Source: an uncultured Kiloniellales bacterium (GTDB taxonomy: Bacteria; Pseudomonadota; Alphaproteobacteria; Kiloniellales; JAKSDN01). From it: a stretch of DNA of 34,529 nucleotides. This document shows, one piece after another, positions 1 to 10,644 of the stretch (positions are counted from its first letter, which is position 1; each line of letters starts with the position of its first letter). The stretch is taken from contig CAMYKD010000066.1 in NCBI GenBank assembly GCA_947258885.1, positions 1-34,529 of the forward strand. The letters run 5' to 3'. The notes beneath the pieces were generated by a model. That model did not search any database, was not told the DNA's origin, and saw nothing but the letters and a program-made list of their open reading frames with translations. The translations under genes and the position numbers were made by a program.

Positions 1-162
1 CGGTGCCAGCTGTTCCAACGCCGCCTTGGCGCCGGCCAGCAGGAACTCGCAGCGCTCCTCCGACTGGTCCTCGGGCAGGCGCAGGCCGGCCGTCAACGTG
101 ACGCCCAGCCAGCCGGCGATCAGCGTCTCGCCGCCTTCGGCGATCACTTGATAAGGATCCAT
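1..162 (-). CDS. N-terminal fragment of an unrecognised protein (runs off left edge)
   Basis: An open frame on the minus strand starts with ATG at 160-162 and is still open at the window edge (54 codons visible, beginning MDPYQVIAEGGETLIAGWLG). An AGGGAGG ribosome binding site lies about 6 nt upstream of the ATG (complement of 169-175), and a near-consensus promoter precedes it, so this is a real gene start. The visible part has no signal peptide, no clear membrane segment and no motif I recognise; it is fairly acidic with an Ala/Leu-rich second half. The function is unknown and the rest of the gene is needed for any family assignment. Confidence 0.7.
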   Translation of the reverse strand, partial: MDPYQVIAEGGETLIAGWLGVTLTAGLRLPEDQSEERCEFLLAGAKAALEQLAP

Positions 163-184
163 GGCTTGCCTCCCTGAAAGTCTT

Positions 185-203
185 ATGATAGGAAATATAT
201 CAT
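185..203. promoter_or_regulatory. Candidate operator: ATGATA-7-TATCAT inverted repeat
   Basis: ATGATA at 185-190 and TATCAT at 198-203 form a perfect 6-bp inverted repeat with a 7-nt spacer. It overlaps the -10 element and the predicted transcription start of the left-edge gene, the usual place for a repressor site. The regulator is not identifiable from sequence, and AT-rich short repeats can arise by chance. Confidence 0.4.
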
Positions 204-222
204 CTAAAACGACGTTTGTCAA
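194..222 (-). promoter_or_regulatory. Sigma70-type promoter of the left-edge gene
   Basis: Read on the minus strand there is TTGACA (complement of 217-222, a perfect -35), a 17-nt spacer and TATATT (complement of 194-199, 5 of 6 matches to the -10 consensus). Transcription would start near 187, about 25 nt upstream of the ATG at 162. This is the best match to a consensus housekeeping promoter that I found in the window. Confidence 0.75.
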
Positions 223-301
223 GAACAAACCGGCATAGCTTCGCTTTCGAAAACGACGAAGGGTCGCCCTGGAGGCACAGCGGAACCAAAGAGGGAAACA
301 G

Positions 302-341
302 GGACTGGCTCCGTTTGACGCCAGGCAAACGATGCCTGTCC
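302..341 (+). repeat. REP-like hairpin, left copy
   Basis: The outer stem GGAC(T)GGC pairs with GCC(T)GTCC with one T-T mismatch, and the inner stem CGTTTG (312-317 region) pairs with CAAACG (326-331 region) around a small loop. The sequence between the conserved ends differs from the right copy mainly at paired positions. Confidence 0.65.
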
Positions 342-391
342 CTCTTTCCCGGGCCGCCGGACGCACCCGGCTTGGCAACCCGCGAAAATGA

Positions 392-431
392 GGACAGGCA
401 CGGATTCGCTGGCGCGAATGCGAGCCAGTCC
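392..431 (-). repeat. REP-like hairpin, right copy
   Basis: This is the inverted partner of the left copy. The inner stem here is ATTCGC/GCGAAT around a short loop, while the ends GGACTGGC and GCCTGTCC are identical to the left copy when read on the minus strand. Confidence 0.65.
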
Positions 432-622
432 CCGTTTTCGCTCCCCGCCGCACCAAATCCACCTCTTGGTTCTCTGTGCCCCGGCGCACCCGCGGTAAAC
501 CCTTTTGATTTCAAAGAGTTACATGATGATGTTCACTTCAGAATCGGCGTATAACTCATTGAAAACACAGATATTTCTACCGTACATGGGCTCGTTTGCT
601 CAAAAAGGCGGCCGGGCCGCCT

Positions 623-652
623 GCCCCGCCGCAAACGCGGCGGCGCGGGGCC
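623..652 (+). other. GC-rich stem-loop in the presumed glnS leader
   Basis: GCCCCGCCGC, an AAAC loop and GCGGCGGCGCGGGGC can pair into a strong hairpin about 100 nt upstream of the glnS start. No U-tract follows, so it is not a classical intrinsic terminator. It may be leader structure or simply a by-product of high GC content. Confidence 0.3.
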
Positions 653-749
653 ATGGCACCGGCCCCTTGGATGTGCTAAAGAGCGGCCGCGTCCCGGGGC
701 GGCCCGGGGATCCTTCCACCAGCGAGCCGGGACCGGAGCGCGAGCAGCC

Positions 750-2459
<1,710 letters not shown>

Positions 2460-2472
2460 TGCGGCCCGTGCC

Positions 2473-3891
2473 ATGAGCGCCGAGACCTCTTCGATCGTCA
2501 CCCGCTTCGCGCCCTCGCCGACCGGCTTCCTGCACATCGGCGGCGCGCGCACGGCGCTCTTCAACTGGCTCTACGCGCGCCACCACGGCGGCCGCTTCCG
2601 GCTGCGCATCGAGGACACCGACCGTAAGCGCTCCACGCCCGAGGCGATCCGGGCGATCCTCGACGGCCTCGAATGGCTCGGCCTCGACTGGGACGGCGAG
2701 GTCGTCTACCAGTCCGAGCGCGCCGGGCGCCACGCGGAAAGCGCCCGCGCGCTGCTGGCCGAGGGCAGGGCCTATCGCTGCTACTGCACGCCCGAGGAGC
2801 TGGCCGAGATGCGCGCCGAGGCGCGCGCCCAAGGCCGCGCCAAGCTCTACGACGGCCGCTGGCGCGACCGCGACCCCGCCGAGGCGCCGCCGGGCGTCCA
2901 GCCGGTGATCCGCCTCAAGGCCCCGCAGGAGGGCGAGACGGTGATCGACGACCTGGTGCAGGGCCCGGTCACGGTCGCCAACGCCCAGCTCGACGACATG
3001 GTGCTGCTCAGGGCCGACGGCACGCCGACCTACATGCTCTCGGTCGTGGTCGACGACCACGACATGGAGGTCAGCCACGTGATCCGCGGCGACGACCACC
3101 TGACCAACGCGTTTCGCCAGGGCCAGCTCTACCAGGCGCTCGGCTGGACGCCGCCGGCCTTCGCCCACATCCCGCTGATCCACGGCGCCGACGGCGCCAA
3201 GCTGTCCAAGCGCCACGGCGCGCTCGGGGTCGAGGCCTACCGGGACCTGGGCTACCTGCCCGAGGCGCTGCGCAACTACCTGCTGCGCCTCGGCTGGTCG
3301 CACGGCGACGACGAGATCATCTCGACGGCACAGGCGGTCGAATGGTTCGACCTCGACGCGGTCGGCCGCGGGGCCGCGCGCTTCGACTTCACCAAGCTGG
3401 AGAGCGTCAACGGCCACTACATGCGCGAGGCCGAGGATGCCCGGCTGCTCGACCTGGTCCGCCCGCGCCTCGAGGCCAAGACCGGCCGGCGCCTGGACGA
3501 CGCGGCGCTGGACCGCCTCGCGCGCGGCATGGCCGGCCTGAAGGGGCGCGCCAAGACCCTCGAGGAACTGGCGGAGAACGCGGCCTTCTACGCAGCGGAG
3601 CGGCCCCTGCCCCTGACGCCGAAGGCGGCCAAGCTGCTGGGGGACGAAGCGCCCGTCGTCCTCGGCCGCCTGCTGGCGCGGCTGCAGGACCAGGAAGACT
3701 GGAACGAGGCCGCGCTCGAGGCGCGGGTCCGCGACTTCGCCGAGGCCGAGGGCCTCAAGCTGGGCAAGGTGGCCCAGCCGCTACGCGCGGCGCTGACCGG
3801 CTCGAACGCCTCGCCGGGGATTTTCGAGGTCATGGGGGTGCTCGGCCGGGCGGAGTCCTTGGCGCGGATCGGCGACCGGGCCGCCGGCTAG
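2473..3891 (+). CDS. gltX: Glutamyl-tRNA synthetase
   Basis: This 472-aa class Ic synthetase attaches glutamate to tRNA-Glu. The N-terminal [18 protein letters not shown] carries the HIGH-type motif (HIGG, residues 21-24) and the KMSKS loop is KLSKRHGA starting at residue 243. The length is typical for bacterial GluRS, with an alpha-helical anticodon-binding region at the C-terminus. The ATG lies 13 nt after the glnS stop and has only a weak ribosome binding site, which fits translation coupled to glnS. Alphaproteobacteria often carry two GluRS paralogues; whether this one is discriminating or also charges tRNA-Gln cannot be told from sequence alone. Confidence 0.95.
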   Translation: MSAETSSIVTRFAPSPTGFLHIGGARTALFNWLYARHHGGRFRLRIEDTDRKRSTPEAIRAILDGLEWLGLDWDGEVVYQSERAGRHAESARALLAEGRAYRCYCTPEELAEMRAEARAQGRAKLYDGRWRDRDPAEAPPGVQPVIRLKAPQEGETVIDDLVQGPVTVANAQLDDMVLLRADGTPTYMLSVVVDDHDMEVSHVIRGDDHLTNAFRQGQLYQALGWTPPAFAHIPLIHGADGAKLSKRHGALGVEAYRDLGYLPEALRNYLLRLGWSHGDDEIISTAQAVEWFDLDAVGRGAARFDFTKLESVNGHYMREAEDARLLDLVRPRLEAKTGRRLDDAALDRLARGMAGLKGRAKTLEELAENAAFYAAERPLPLTPKAAKLLGDEAPVVLGRLLARLQDQEDWNEAALEARVRDFAEAEGLKLGKVAQPLRAALTGSNASPGIFEVMGVLGRAESLARIGDRAAG

Positions 3892-3892
3892 A

Positions 3893-3921
3893 TTGATCGC
3901 CGGGCCCGGAGGCCTTATGCT
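3893..3921 (+). promoter_or_regulatory. Candidate gltA promoter
   Basis: TTGATC (3893-3898), a 17-nt spacer and TATGCT (3916-3921) each match the sigma70 consensus at 4 of 6 positions. The element sits just after the gltX stop and would start a transcript near 3928, about 45 nt before the gltA ATG. It suggests gltA can be transcribed independently of glnS-gltX. Confidence 0.45.
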
Positions 3922-3972
3922 GCGGCGCCGCTAGACCCCCCGACCAAGCAGGTCGCAGACAGAGGATCGACC

Positions 3973-5289
<1,317 letters not shown>

Positions 5290-5304
5290 CGGCCGGCCGG
5301 TCCG

Positions 5305-5730
5305 TCAACTCCGCTCGATCAGCTCGATCTTGTAGCCGTCCGGATCGTCGATGAAGGCGATCACGCTGCCGCCGTGCTTCATCGGCCCCGGCGGCCTGGG
5401 AATGGCGACGCCCTCGGCGGCCAGCTGCTCGCAGGTGCCGTAGATGTCCGGAACGCCGACCGCCAGATGTCCGAAGCCTGTTCCGAGGTCGTAAGGTGCC
5501 TCCTGGCCCCAGTTGTGGGTCAGCTCGATCACCGCGTCGCTCGCCTCGTCGCCGTAGCCGACGAAGGCCAGGGTGAACTCGCCTGAGGGATAGTCGGTAC
5601 GGCGCATCAGCGTCATGCCGAGCAGGCGGGTATAGAAATCGATCGACTTGTCCAGGTCCTTGACCCGGATCATGGTGTGCAGCAGCCGGAAGTTTCCGGC
5701 GCCGGCGCCACCGGCCGTTGCTTCGCTCAT
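5305..5730 (-). CDS. gloA: Lactoylglutathione lyase (glyoxalase I)
   Basis: A 141-aa vicinal-oxygen-chelate enzyme that converts the hemithioacetal of methylglyoxal and glutathione to S-lactoylglutathione. Two beta-alpha-beta-beta-beta modules are visible and the four expected metal ligands are present: His18 (LLHTMIRV), Glu69 (AVIELTHN), His88 (GFGHLAVG) and Glu136 (YKIELIE). The frame opens upstream at 5757, but the ATG at 5730 has an AGGAGG site 4 nt upstream and gives the standard N-terminus, so the shorter protein is chosen. It begins 19 nt after the lpxB stop and is probably the last gene of the long minus-strand operon. Confidence 0.93.
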   Translation of the reverse strand: MSEATAGGAGAGNFRLLHTMIRVKDLDKSIDFYTRLLGMTLMRRTDYPSGEFTLAFVGYGDEASDAVIELTHNWGQEAPYDLGTGFGHLAVGVPDIYGTCEQLAAEGVAIPRPPGPMKHGGSVIAFIDDPDGYKIELIERS

Positions 5731-5749
5731 GGCTCCTCCTGGGGGTGTT

Positions 5750-6958
5750 TCAGGCATTATAGGTCTTCCGGTCGGCGCCGCCAGACCCGATCACCGAAAG
5801 GATCGCGCGGGCCGCCCGGAGGCTGGGCGCGGGCCCGCCCAGACCTAGCAGCCCGGCCGCCGCGGCACAGCCCTCGCGCTGCGTCCGCCGGGCCGCCGGG
5901 TCGCGCAGCAAGGGCTGGAGCGCCGCCGCCAGCTCGCTGGGCGTGCAGCGCCCTTGGAGGCGCTCCGGCTGGACCTCGCGCGCCAGCACTAGGTTGACGA
6001 CGCTGACGTGCTCGACCCTGATCATCCGGGCGGCCAGAAAGGCGGTCAGGGGATTGACCCGGTAGGCGATCACCGCGGGCAGGCCGGCGACGGCCAGCTC
6101 GACCGCCACCGTGCCCGAGGCCGCCAGCGCGGCATCGGCCGCGGCAAACGCCTGGAATTTCGCTTCGGTCCCGGTCAGGACCTCCGCCGGCACGGACCAG
6201 TCACCCACGGCCTCTTCGACCATGTCCGCGACGGTTCCCACCGTGGGCACGAGCGCGCGCAGCCCCGGAAAGCCTTCGGCGAGTAGACCCAGAGTCCTGC
6301 CGAAGACCGGCGCCAGGCGCCCGACCTCACCGCGCCGGCTGCCGGGCAGCACACAGAGCACCGGCGCCTCGGGCGGAATCGCTCGGTCCGCGCGCAACGC
6401 GGCGCCGTCGGGTCGCGCTGTCCCGACCGCCTCTACGGCCGGGTGCCCGACGAAGGTCGTGGCCAGACCGTGTGTCTCGAAATAGGGTGGCTCGAAGGGC
6501 AGCAGTGCCAGGAGGTGGTCCAGATAGCCGGCCATCCGGCGCGCCCGCCAGGGCTTCCAGGCCCAGACCGAGGGGGCCACGTAGTGCACCAGCCGGACGC
6601 CGCTTCCCTTGAGGCGCCGACTGACCCGGAGGGTGAAGGCCGGCGAATCGATGGTGACCAGGACGTCCGGCCGGGCGGCCTGGACGGCGGCAACCGTGTC
6701 CCCGATGCGCCGGTAGATGCGACGGGCGTGGGGCAGAACCTCGACGAGCCCCATGACCGCCAGCTCGTCGATCGGAAAGAGGCTGGCCAAGCCCTGCCCG
6801 GCCATGGCTTCGCCGCCCACGCCCGCGAAGCGGATCCTCCCGCCGGTCTCCGCTTTCAGGGCGGCCATCAAGCGCGCGCCCAGCTGATCGCCGGACGGCT
6901 CGCCGGCGACCAGGAAGACGAGCGGAGGCCGCTCCTCGCCGGCGGTCGCCCCCGTCAT
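5750..6958 (-). CDS. lpxB: Lipid-A-disaccharide synthase
   Basis: The 402-aa inner-membrane-associated GT19 glycosyltransferase joins UDP-2,3-diacylglucosamine and lipid X into the tetra-acyl lipid A disaccharide. The N-terminus carries the conserved GEPSGD (residues 19-24), followed by FAGVGGEAM and the FPIDELAVMG segment typical of LpxB; the C-terminal half holds the nucleotide-sugar-binding region (VLPGSRRGEV). The start ATG overlaps the lpxI stop by 4 nt (ATGA), so the two genes are translationally coupled and supply consecutive pathway steps. Confidence 0.96.
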   Translation of the reverse strand: MTGATAGEERPPLVFLVAGEPSGDQLGARLMAALKAETGGRIRFAGVGGEAMAGQGLASLFPIDELAVMGLVEVLPHARRIYRRIGDTVAAVQAARPDVLVTIDSPAFTLRVSRRLKGSGVRLVHYVAPSVWAWKPWRARRMAGYLDHLLALLPFEPPYFETHGLATTFVGHPAVEAVGTARPDGAALRADRAIPPEAPVLCVLPGSRRGEVGRLAPVFGRTLGLLAEGFPGLRALVPTVGTVADMVEEAVGDWSVPAEVLTGTEAKFQAFAAADAALAASGTVAVELAVAGLPAVIAYRVNPLTAFLAARMIRVEHVSVVNLVLAREVQPERLQGRCTPSELAAALQPLLRDPAARRTQREGCAAAAGLLGLGGPAPSLRAARAILSVIGSGGADRKTYNA

Positions 6959-7776
6959 GAATTCGTCTGTATTCCGACGACGAAGAGGCCTGCGGAGTCG
7001 GCTACCGGACCCAATGCGTCGCCGCCGATGACCAGGGCGCCACCGGCCTCGACCGCGATGCCGCGCAGCCCAGCCGCCGCCGCCACCTCGACGGTGCGCT
7101 GGCCGATCGTCGGAAGGTCGGCACGGTGCTCCTGGCCCGGTTTCTTGATCTTGACCAGCACGCCACCGGGCCCGGCCCGGCGCAGCTCCCCGGCCCGTTG
7201 TAGGAGGGCATCCGTCCCCTCCGCCGCCTCCACGGCCAGCACGATCCCCTGCTGAACGACCACGCCCTGACCGACATCGGCCGCGCCCAGGACCTTGGCA
7301 ACCGCTAGACCCCGTTCGATGTCCGCCTCGGCTTGCGCATCGGGCTCGAGGCGGCCGTAAATCCTGGGTTCGGCAAGCAGTTGCGTCAGGATCTCGTCCA
7401 CGCCGATGACGCCGAATCCCTCTTCCTCCAGGCTGCGGACGACCGCGCTCAGAAGGCCGTCGTCCCCCACGCTGCTCATGCCGACCTTGGCCAGCCAGCG
7501 CGCCGTGCGCAGGTCCGGCTTGAGCTCGGCGAGGCTCGGTCGGGTAATCGCCCCCGCCATGACCAGCTCGGAAACCCCGGCCTCTTTTAGTATCTCGAAT
7601 GCAGAGCCGGCGGCGCCGAGCCGGATCCAGGCGTGCGCGGCCCCGGCGACGGTGGCGGGATCGGTATGCCCTTCGAAGGCCAGCACGAAGACCTGCCGCC
7701 CGTCCAGTCGGCAGGCCTCGACCAGTCGGGCGGGAAGCTCGCCGCCTCCAGCCAGAACTCCGAGCGTACCCGCCAT
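6955..7776 (-). CDS. lpxI: UDP-2,3-diacylglucosamine pyrophosphatase LpxI
   Basis: A 273-aa protein of the LpxI (DUF1009) family, which hydrolyses UDP-2,3-diacylglucosamine to lipid X and UMP, the step done by LpxH in many gammaproteobacteria. The N-terminus MAGTLGVLAGGGELP is typical of the family, and the C-terminal domain contains the conserved region around VLVKIKKPGQEHRADLPTIG. The frame extends upstream to 7851, but that extension would overlap lpxA; the ATG at 7776 lies 1 nt after the lpxA stop. It sits between lpxA and lpxB as in other alphaproteobacteria, supporting the role. Confidence 0.94.
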   Translation of the reverse strand: MAGTLGVLAGGGELPARLVEACRLDGRQVFVLAFEGHTDPATVAGAAHAWIRLGAAGSAFEILKEAGVSELVMAGAITRPSLAELKPDLRTARWLAKVGMSSVGDDGLLSAVVRSLEEEGFGVIGVDEILTQLLAEPRIYGRLEPDAQAEADIERGLAVAKVLGAADVGQGVVVQQGIVLAVEAAEGTDALLQRAGELRRAGPGGVLVKIKKPGQEHRADLPTIGQRTVEVAAAAGLRGIAVEAGGALVIGGDALGPVADSAGLFVVGIQTNS

Positions 7777-7777
7777 G

Positions 7778-8566
7778 CTACGACTTCGGTTTGCAGAGCG
7801 CCCGCGCGGAGTCCGACCGGATGAAGCTGAGCAACTCGCTGACCGACGCATTCTCGTTGAAGTGCCGCTCGGTCTCGCGGAGCCGCTCCGCCACGGTCCC
7901 GCTTGCGGCGAAGATGCTGTCGTAGGCGGACTGCAACGACTGAATCTCGTCCCGCGAAAACCCGCCGCGCTTCAGACCCACGACGTTCAAGCCCTTGAGG
8001 GTCGCCCGTTCGCCCATCACCAGGCCGAAGGGTATTACGTCGTGCTCGACACCGGACATGCCGCCGACCATGGCGCGGCGGCCGATGCGCACGAACTGGT
8101 GCACCGCGGCGAGTCCGCCGATGATGGCGTCGTCCTCGATGACGACGTGCCCGGCCAGGGTGGCGTTGTTGGCCATGATCACGCGGTCGCCGATCTGGCA
8201 ATCGTGCGCTACGTGCGCGCCCATCATGAACAGACACCCGTCTCCGACACGCGTCACCATGCCGCCGCCCTCGGTGCCCGGGTTCATGGTGACATACTCG
8301 CGGATCGTGTTGTTCGCGCCGATGACGAGGTCCGACGGCTCGCCGGCATACTTGAGATCCTGGGGGCGGTGGCCGATCGACGCGAAGGGAAAGATCTCGG
8401 TTCCGGCGCCGACCCGGGTCCTGCCTTCGACAACCGCATGGCTGTGCAGCACCACGGACTCTTCGAGAACCACGTCCGGGCCGACGACGCAGAACGGACC
8501 GATCTGGACATCTTTCCCGAGCGTCGCCTTTGACGAAATGACCGATGATGGAAGGAGATCCGCCAT
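7778..8566 (-). CDS. lpxA: UDP-N-acetylglucosamine acyltransferase
   Basis: The 262-aa enzyme, the same length as E. coli LpxA, transfers a 3-hydroxyacyl chain from ACP to UDP-GlcNAc, the first step of lipid A synthesis. Hexapeptide repeats of the left-handed beta-helix fill residues 5-190, and the catalytic His is His121 in the VAHDCQIG segment. The C-terminal helical part (from about 195) is present. The ATG at 8566 shares one base with the fabZ stop (TGATG), so translation is coupled; longer upstream starts would lie inside fabZ. Confidence 0.97.
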   Translation of the reverse strand: MADLLPSSVISSKATLGKDVQIGPFCVVGPDVVLEESVVLHSHAVVEGRTRVGAGTEIFPFASIGHRPQDLKYAGEPSDLVIGANNTIREYVTMNPGTEGGGMVTRVGDGCLFMMGAHVAHDCQIGDRVIMANNATLAGHVVIEDDAIIGGLAAVHQFVRIGRRAMVGGMSGVEHDVIPFGLVMGERATLKGLNVVGLKRGGFSRDEIQSLQSAYDSIFAASGTVAERLRETERHFNENASVSELLSFIRSDSARALCKPKS

Positions 8567-9036
8567 CAATCGTCCATGATCATGGCGGCAAAGCGGGCCG
8601 AAGCCACCAAGGTGCCCTCGACCCGAACTTCGCCGGAGAATTTCCATACATTGCCGCGGCTGCGCAGCTTCTCGACATGGATCTTCAGGGTGTCGCCCGG
8701 GGACACGGGCTTGCGGAACCGCGCCTCGTCTATGGTCATGAAATAGACCAGCTTGCCGGCCGCGTCGCTCTCCAGGGTTTGGACCACAAGAACCGCCGCG
8801 GTCTGGGCCATGGCTTCCACGATCAGGACCCCGGGCATGACCGGCTGGCGCGGAAAATGTCCCTGAAAGAAGGATTCGTTGATGGTCACGTTCTTGATGC
8901 CGACCGCGCTCTTGTCGATCTCGAGCTCAACGATCCGGTCGACCAACAGAAAGGGATATCGGTGCGGTATCATTTCCATGATCCGCATGACGTCTATCGG
9001 AGCCACCTCGCTCGGCTTCCGGGTCTGTTCATCCAT
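8566..9036 (-). CDS. fabZ: 3-hydroxyacyl-[ACP] dehydratase FabZ
   Basis: A 156-aa hot-dog-fold dehydratase of fatty acid elongation that removes water from 3-hydroxyacyl-ACP. The signature [19 protein letters not shown] begins at residue 60 and holds the catalytic pair His60 and Glu74. FabZ competes with LpxA and LpxD for 3-hydroxyacyl-ACP, which explains its place between lpxD and lpxA. It starts 10 nt after the lpxD stop and shares its last base with the lpxA start. Confidence 0.97.
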   Translation of the reverse strand: MDEQTRKPSEVAPIDVMRIMEMIPHRYPFLLVDRIVELEIDKSAVGIKNVTINESFFQGHFPRQPVMPGVLIVEAMAQTAAVLVVQTLESDAAGKLVYFMTIDEARFRKPVSPGDTLKIHVEKLRSRGNVWKFSGEVRVEGTLVASARFAAMIMDD

Positions 9037-9046
9037 TCCCTATGCC

Positions 9047-10060
9047 CTATGACTTCAGTTGACGATGCCAGATCGAAACCAGCCGAAAGAATCGCTTGAT
9101 GGGTATCGCAGGAATGCCGCACACGGTCTGTTTCGGCGCTACGTCCCGCATGACACCGCTCTTGGCGGCGACCCGGGCCCCCTGCCCCAGTGTCAGATGT
9201 CCGGCGACACCGGCCTGGGCGGCCAGCATGACCCGGTCCCCGAGTATCGTGCTTCCGGCAACACCGGACTGAGCGACCAGGACACATGCTCGACCAATCT
9301 GAACGTTGTGCCCGATCTGTACGAGGTTATCAATCTTCGACCCCGCCCCAACGACGGTATCCGGACCGGACCCCCGATCGATCGTACTATTGGCACCGAT
9401 CTCGACATCGTCCTCGATGATGGCGCGCCCGATCTGCGGCACGTCCCGATAGCCCTCCGGATCCAGGGAGAAGCCGAAACCCCGGTTGCCGACGCGCACG
9501 CCAGGATGCAGCAGGCAGCGGTTGCCCACCAAGCAATGGCTCAGCGAGGCGCCGGGTCCGATTTCCGTATCGTCACCTATGACGACCCCCTCTTCGATGA
9601 CCACCTGCGCCGCAATTCGACAGCGTGCGCCGATCTTGACCCGCGGCGCAACGACCACATACGGGCCCAGCCGGGTTCCCTCGCCGATCCTCGCGCTGGG
9701 ATCGACTATGGCGGTGCCATGAATGTCACCGGCAATTTCGGCTGCGGGGTAAAAGGCCTGTGCCACCTTGGCATACCCGTTATAGGGTGCATCCGTCAGC
9801 AGAAGGTCCATAGTCTCGGGCGCGCGCGGCGCGTAGCGCGGATCTATGATGCAGGCTCCCGCCTGGCTCGCCTCCAGTGCCGGCAGATACCGCGAATTGT
9901 CGAGGAAGCCGAGTTCGGAGGGCCCTGCGGTTCCAATCGGCGCAACATCGGTGATCAGCCGATCCGGATCCGCGGCTTTGGATAGCATGGCCCCGGCAAT
10001 GTCTGCCAACTGCCCGAGACTGAACGGGCCTGCAACGCGGAAGAAACGAGGATCAGCCAT
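9047..10060 (-). CDS. lpxD: UDP-3-O-acylglucosamine N-acyltransferase
   Basis: The 337-aa enzyme adds the second 3-hydroxyacyl chain, at the amine of UDP-3-O-acylglucosamine. The N-terminal uridine-binding domain (about 1-100) is followed by hexapeptide repeats (about 110-290) and a C-terminal helix. The catalytic His is His251 in NLVQIGHNVQIG. The ATG lies 7 nt after the skp stop and the stop lies 10 nt before fabZ, placing it inside the operon in the usual order skp-lpxD-fabZ-lpxA. Confidence 0.97.
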   Translation of the reverse strand: MADPRFFRVAGPFSLGQLADIAGAMLSKAADPDRLITDVAPIGTAGPSELGFLDNSRYLPALEASQAGACIIDPRYAPRAPETMDLLLTDAPYNGYAKVAQAFYPAAEIAGDIHGTAIVDPSARIGEGTRLGPYVVVAPRVKIGARCRIAAQVVIEEGVVIGDDTEIGPGASLSHCLVGNRCLLHPGVRVGNRGFGFSLDPEGYRDVPQIGRAIIEDDVEIGANSTIDRGSGPDTVVGAGSKIDNLVQIGHNVQIGRACVLVAQSGVAGSTILGDRVMLAAQAGVAGHLTLGQGARVAAKSGVMRDVAPKQTVCGIPAIPIKRFFRLVSIWHRQLKS

Positions 10061-10067
10061 GTCGGGC

Positions 10068-10640
10068 CTAGTTCTGAGGCGCCGTAGTTTCGACCTTGGA
10101 CAATTTCTGGTTCAACCGCTTCAAGACCTCCGATGTTATTTCGAGCTCCGGTCTGACCAGGACCACGGCACTTTTCTCGATCACTAAGTCGACCTCGCGC
10201 TCCTCGGCGATTGCCCGGGCGATCTCGACCAAGACCTTTTGAACTTGTTTCATGCCCTGGTTGAACTGTTTCTCCAGGCCCTTCCGGCGCGACTGTACCT
10301 CCCCTTGCAATGTAGCGACCTGCTCCTCGAGTTCGCGGCGCTTCTGAGCGAAAGCCTCTGCGGAGAGTATGGTCCGCTGGCGTGCCAATTCCTGGTCGGC
10401 CGTTCGCAAGGATTCTTCCTTCTTCCGAAGTTCCTCCTGATAGGCCGATCGTTGAGCGTCGATGCGTTTTTGCAACCCCATTACGGCCTCGGATTCGCGG
10501 TAGATCCCTTGTGTGTCGATCACAGCAATGCCAAGCGCACCGGTGACTTGGGCCTGCACCGGCGGAACAATCCCGAACATCGATTGTAGGGTCAGCAAGA
10601 GTCCCGCGATGCGGGACAGAGTTCGTCGCCGGTCTTGCAT
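10068..10640 (-). CDS. skp: Periplasmic chaperone Skp/OmpH family
   Basis: A 190-aa protein of the Skp/OmpH family, which holds unfolded outer-membrane proteins in the periplasm. A signal peptide is visible (MQDRRR, then a hydrophobic stretch, ending near PPVQA-QV), followed by the conserved IAVIDTQGI and a long Glu/Lys/Arg/Gln-rich coiled coil (about residues 50-130) that would form the tentacles. The frame opens much further upstream inside bamA; the ATG at 10640, 4 nt after the bamA stop, gives the proper signal peptide. The link to bamA is functional: Skp delivers clients to the BAM complex. Confidence 0.92.
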   Translation of the reverse strand: MQDRRRTLSRIAGLLLTLQSMFGIVPPVQAQVTGALGIAVIDTQGIYRESEAVMGLQKRIDAQRSAYQEELRKKEESLRTADQELARQRTILSAEAFAQKRRELEEQVATLQGEVQSRRKGLEKQFNQGMKQVQKVLVEIARAIAEEREVDLVIEKSAVVLVRPELEITSEVLKRLNQKLSKVETTAPQN

Positions 10641-10644
10641 AGGC

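Larger units (their letters stand above)
291..445. repeat. REPIN-like inverted pair of REP hairpins
   Basis: Two 40-nt elements lie in opposite orientation, one at 302-341 on the plus strand and one at 431-392 on the minus strand. Both start GGACTGGCTC, share the central CGCCAG and end TGCCTGTCC, and each is an imperfect palindrome able to form a hairpin. Flanking A-rich bases (near 296-300 and complement of 434-438) also match. Paired inverted REP sequences of this kind are known as REPINs and are mobilised in trans by REP-associated tyrosine transposases (RAYTs). No RAYT gene lies in this window. Confidence 0.7.
163..749. other. Intergenic region between the left-edge gene and glnS
   Basis: This 587-nt stretch holds no convincing gene; its open frames are short and lack ribosome binding sites. 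It contains the promoter of the left-edge gene (about 185-222), a REPIN-like pair of hairpins (291-445), a more AT-rich patch (505-600) with a possible -10 element TATAAC at 550-555 but no good -35, and a GC-rich potential stem-loop in the presumed glnS leader (623-652). Confidence 0.6.

Noticed and set aside
5731-5757. Nine-residue longer N-terminus for glyoxalase I
   Set aside because: The upstream ATG overlaps the lpxB end and has no ribosome binding site, whereas the ATG at 5730 has AGGAGG at 4-nt spacing.
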